NCBI RefSeq assembly: GCF_040518285.1
Contig: NZ_CP155449.1
Location: forward strand, 372,001 to 436,000
Direction: 5' to 3'
DNA: 64,000 bases
DNA from: Knoellia sp. S7-12
GTDB taxonomy: Bacteria; Actinomycetota; Actinomycetes; Actinomycetales; Dermatophilaceae
Below the pieces are notes generated by a model. That model saw only the letters and a program-made list of their open reading frames with translations. It was not told where the DNA came from and searched no databases. Below are positions 61,676-64,000 of this stretch, one piece after another (the stretch's first letter is position 1; each line of letters starts with the position of its first letter). The position numbers were made by a program, and so were the translations under genes.

Positions 61676-61692
61676 ACCATCGGAGACAAGTC

Positions 61693-64000
61693 ATGAGCAC
61701 CGCCACCATGTCCTCACGTCGAGCTCGGTCGTGGGTGATCGCGCTCCTCACCCTGGCCTTCGTCGCCGTCGGCCTCCCCGCCAGTGCCGACACCCCCGAG
61801 CACCGTCCGGCCTACCACTTCAGCACGGCGAAGAACTGGCTCAACGACCCCAACGGACTCATCTTCCACAAGGGCGTCTATCACCTCTTCTTCCAGCACA
61901 ATCCCCTCGGGAACGGCTGGGGCAACATGTCCTGGGGTCACGCCACGAGCAAGGATCTCGTCCATTGGGACGAGCAGCCCGTGGCCATCCCGTTCGACGC
62001 CACCGAGGGGGTCTTCTCTGGCTCCGTCGTCGTTGACCACGAGAACCGGTCGGGCTTCGGCACCGCGCAGAATCCGCCGATGGTCGCGATCTACACCAGC
62101 GCCTACACCGCGGCGAGTGGGCGCGACGGCATCCAGGCCCAGTCCCTCGCCTACTCCACTGACGACGGGCAGACGTGGACCAAATACTCCGGGAACCCCG
62201 TGCTCGACATCGGCTCCCGAGAGTTCCGCGACCCCAAGGTCTTCTGGTACGAGCCCGCGAACGAGTGGCGGATGGTCGCCGTGATCGCCAACGAGCACAA
62301 GGTGAACATCTGGCGCTCGGCGAACCTCAAGGACTGGACCCATCTCTCCGACTTCGGCCCGCGCAACGCGACCGGCGGGTTGTGGGAGTGCCCTGACCTC
62401 TTCCCCCTCGCCATAGACGGAGACCCTGACAACGTCAAGTGGGTCATGCTCGTGAGCCTCAATCCCGGTGGTATTGCTGGCGGTTCGGGCACCCAGTACT
62501 TCGTTGGCGACTTCGACGGCACGACGTTCACACCCGATGGTCCGGCAACCTACGAGCCCCCGAACGGGACCGTGCTGCAGGACTTCGAGGCCGGGTATGC
62601 CGGGTGGTCCCCCACTGGGACCGCATTCGGCTCCGCGCCCGTCGCCGGGACGCTTCCGGGTCAGCAGACGGTGACGGGCTTCGAAGGCTCGCACCTCGTC
62701 AACAGCTTCGTCGACGCCGACAGCGCGCAGGGCGAGCTCACCTCTCCCTCGTTCACGGTCAATGAGCGCTACCTGAACTTCCTCGTCGGTGGTGGCCGTC
62801 ACCCGGCGGTTCCCGGTGCGACACAGGGGGATCCAGGTGGCTCCGTCTTCGCGGACTTCGAGAACCTCGACCCCGCGACGCATCTGCCGACGGGATGGCG
62901 GGCGACCGGTGACTTCGTGGGCTACGGAGCGACGCCGTCGGGCCTGCCCAATCATCAGGGCCAGAACGTCCTCGACACGTGCGTGGTGCCCGACAAGTGC
63001 GACCCTGCCGTCGGCACGTTCGAGTCGCCCGAGTTCACCGTGACGCAGAAGTTCGTCAACCTCCTCATCGCCGGTGGGACTCACCCGCTCAGCGCCCCCG
63101 CGCCGACCGTCGTCGAACTCGTCGTCGATGGTCAGGTCGTGGGCTCCGTGACGGGCAACAGCTCGGGTGACATGGACTGGCGCTACATCGACGCCACCGC
63201 AGTGGTCGGCAAGGTGGCCCGCCTCGTCGTCCGGGACGACCGCAGCAGTGGCGACTGGGGCCACCTCATGGTGGACGACATCCGCTTCGGCGACACGGCC
63301 GCCGGACCTCGTGACCGGCAGACGACCGTCAACCTTGTCGTCGACGGCGAGGTCGTGCGCAGTGAGACCGGCAACGACAGCGAGTCCCTCGACTGGGCCT
63401 CCTGGGACCTCGCCGATTTGCAGGGCCAGTCGGCCCAGATCCGCGTCGTCGACCACAACAGCGGTGGTTGGGGACACGTGCTCGCCGACCAGTTCACGCT
63501 CGCTGGCGCGCCGGCGAAGAGTGGCACTGCGCGTGCGTCCTGGGTCGACTACGGCCGGGACAACTACGCGGGAGTGACGTTCAACGGCCTGCCGATGGAC
63601 CAGAGGATCTCCATCAGCTGGATGAACAACTGGCAGTACGCCGGCGACGTCCCCACCGACCCGTGGCGCGGTCAGATGACGATGCCCCGAGAGCTGGCGC
63701 TGGTGTCGACCCCAGACGGTCCGCGTCTGTCGCAGAGCCCGGTCGACGGCATCAATGACATCGCGGTGAGCCGGTCCAAGCAGCAGGTCAAGGCACGTGG
63801 CGTCGTTGCCGGCGAGCGGCCCACGGGTCGCAGCGCCGAGTTGGCGAGAGTCGAGGTCCGCGTGGCCCTGGGCTCGGCCTCCGAGGCTGGCGTCGTCCTG
63901 CGACGCAGTGCTGATGGCGCTGTCGGGACGAAGGTGGGCGTGCGGCGTGACGGCACGCTCGTCGTCGATCGCACGAAGAGTGGGAACGTTGCGTTCAACC
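61693..64000 (+). CDS. Secreted GH32 fructanase with insert in the catalytic propeller (3' end cut by window)
   Basis: The frame is open from ATG 61693 to the window end (769 codons seen). Residues 1-33 are a Sec signal (SRRARSWVIALLTLAFVAVG, cleaved after ASA). GH32 motifs: KNWLNDPNGLIFHKG (nucleophile), VFSGSVVVDHEN, EFRDPKVFWY and WECPDLFPL (acid/base). After FVGDFDGTTFTPDGP the propeller is interrupted by about 320 residues with related beta modules (FTVNERYLNFLVGGGRHP; FTVTQKFVNLLIAGGTHP), and blade 5 resumes at YGRDNYAGVTFNGLP and ISWMNNWQYAGDVPTDPWRG. A C-terminal sandwich has begun at the window edge. Probably an exo-levanase or inulinase that feeds the ABC importer encoded divergently. 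Confidence 0.93.
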   Translation, partial: MSTATMSSRRARSWVIALLTLAFVAVGLPASADTPEHRPAYHFSTAKNWLNDPNGLIFHKGVYHLFFQHNPLGNGWGNMSWGHATSKDLVHWDEQPVAIPFDATEGVFSGSVVVDHENRSGFGTAQNPPMVAIYTSAYTAASGRDGIQAQSLAYSTDDGQTWTKYSGNPVLDIGSREFRDPKVFWYEPANEWRMVAVIANEHKVNIWRSANLKDWTHLSDFGPRNATGGLWECPDLFPLAIDGDPDNVKWVMLVSLNPGGIAGGSGTQYFVGDFDGTTFTPDGPATYEPPNGTVLQDFEAGYAGWSPTGTAFGSAPVAGTLPGQQTVTGFEGSHLVNSFVDADSAQGELTSPSFTVNERYLNFLVGGGRHPAVPGATQGDPGGSVFADFENLDPATHLPTGWRATGDFVGYGATPSGLPNHQGQNVLDTCVVPDKCDPAVGTFESPEFTVTQKFVNLLIAGGTHPLSAPAPTVVELVVDGQVVGSVTGNSSGDMDWRYIDATAVVGKVARLVVRDDRSSGDWGHLMVDDIRFGDTAAGPRDRQTTVNLVVDGEVVRSETGNDSESLDWASWDLADLQGQSAQIRVVDHNSGGWGHVLADQFTLAGAPAKSGTARASWVDYGRDNYAGVTFNGLPMDQRISISWMNNWQYAGDVPTDPWRGQMTMPRELALVSTPDGPRLSQSPVDGINDIAVSRSKQQVKARGVVAGERPTGRSAELARVEVRVALGSASEAGVVLRRSADGAVGTKVGVRRDGTLVVDRTKSGNVAFN

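Overview
The window is high-GC actinobacterial DNA. Codon choice, many GTG starts with ATGA/GTGA overlaps, tRNA genes with encoded CCA, a dUMP-forming type dCTP deaminase, F420/LLM-type oxidoreductase and WYL regulators all point to Actinomycetota. An Intrasporangiaceae-like genus (Janibacter/Knoellia/Tetrasphaera type) is my inference only.

Positions 1 to about 12,690 look like the right arm of an integrative element inserted at the 3' end of tRNA-Gly(CCC). Next to the tRNA lie a tyrosine integrase, an excisionase-like HTH protein and a putative rolling-circle replication initiator. Further in are a serine recombinase with a perfect 26-bp palindrome upstream, decayed fragments (IS3 transposase end, zinc-ribbon gene, a frameshifted gene), and cargo that resembles phage defence: a TIGR02391-like protein, a DUF262-HNH protein, an abortive-infection-like protein and a multi-zinc-ribbon nuclease. 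The left end of the element is not in the window.

From 12,790 the chromosome looks like core or soft-core genome. It carries a WYL regulator with a divergent MFS pump, dcd, an alpha/beta hydrolase, and a cell-wall salvage operon (peptide ABC importer, anmK and a GNAT/beta-lactamase-fold fusion). A second MFS pump and a secreted PQQ sugar dehydrogenase follow, then a sugar ABC importer whose first permease gene has lost its 5' end, and a complete OpuC-type compatible-solute importer. Next is a P-loop kinase/LLM oxidoreductase fusion. A decayed patch (37-39 kb) holds a 114-bp direct repeat, two tiny genes and a broken HEPN-like gene. A 1156-residue membrane Fe-S reductase with a DPWD-repeat tail and the cysK-cysE pair complete this part.

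The most interesting region is 44.4-54.5 kb, where two divergent operons share a 236-bp intergenic region. Leftward: subtilisin-like protease with GYGQG repeats, ECF-like sigma factor, carboxypeptidase-regulatory-like protein, and a TPR-CHAT caspase-like protease. Rightward: a trypsin-like protein whose C-terminal tail has nine T-R-x(1-4)-C units, then an APH-fold kinase, a HopA1-family protein and a LanC-type zinc cyclase. The last three together would make a split lanthionine synthetase, and the only obvious Thr/Cys-rich substrate is the protease tail. I propose a protease-tail lanthionine system coupled to a sigma/caspase/subtilisin module.

The right end (55.1-64.0 kb) is a fructan utilisation locus: intracellular GH32 enzyme, LplABC-like ABC importer, LacI regulator, and a divergent secreted GH32 enzyme with a large insert in its propeller, cut by the window end. 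Two kinds of LacI-type palindrome lie in the divergent region, and a further copy of one of them lies inside a permease gene.
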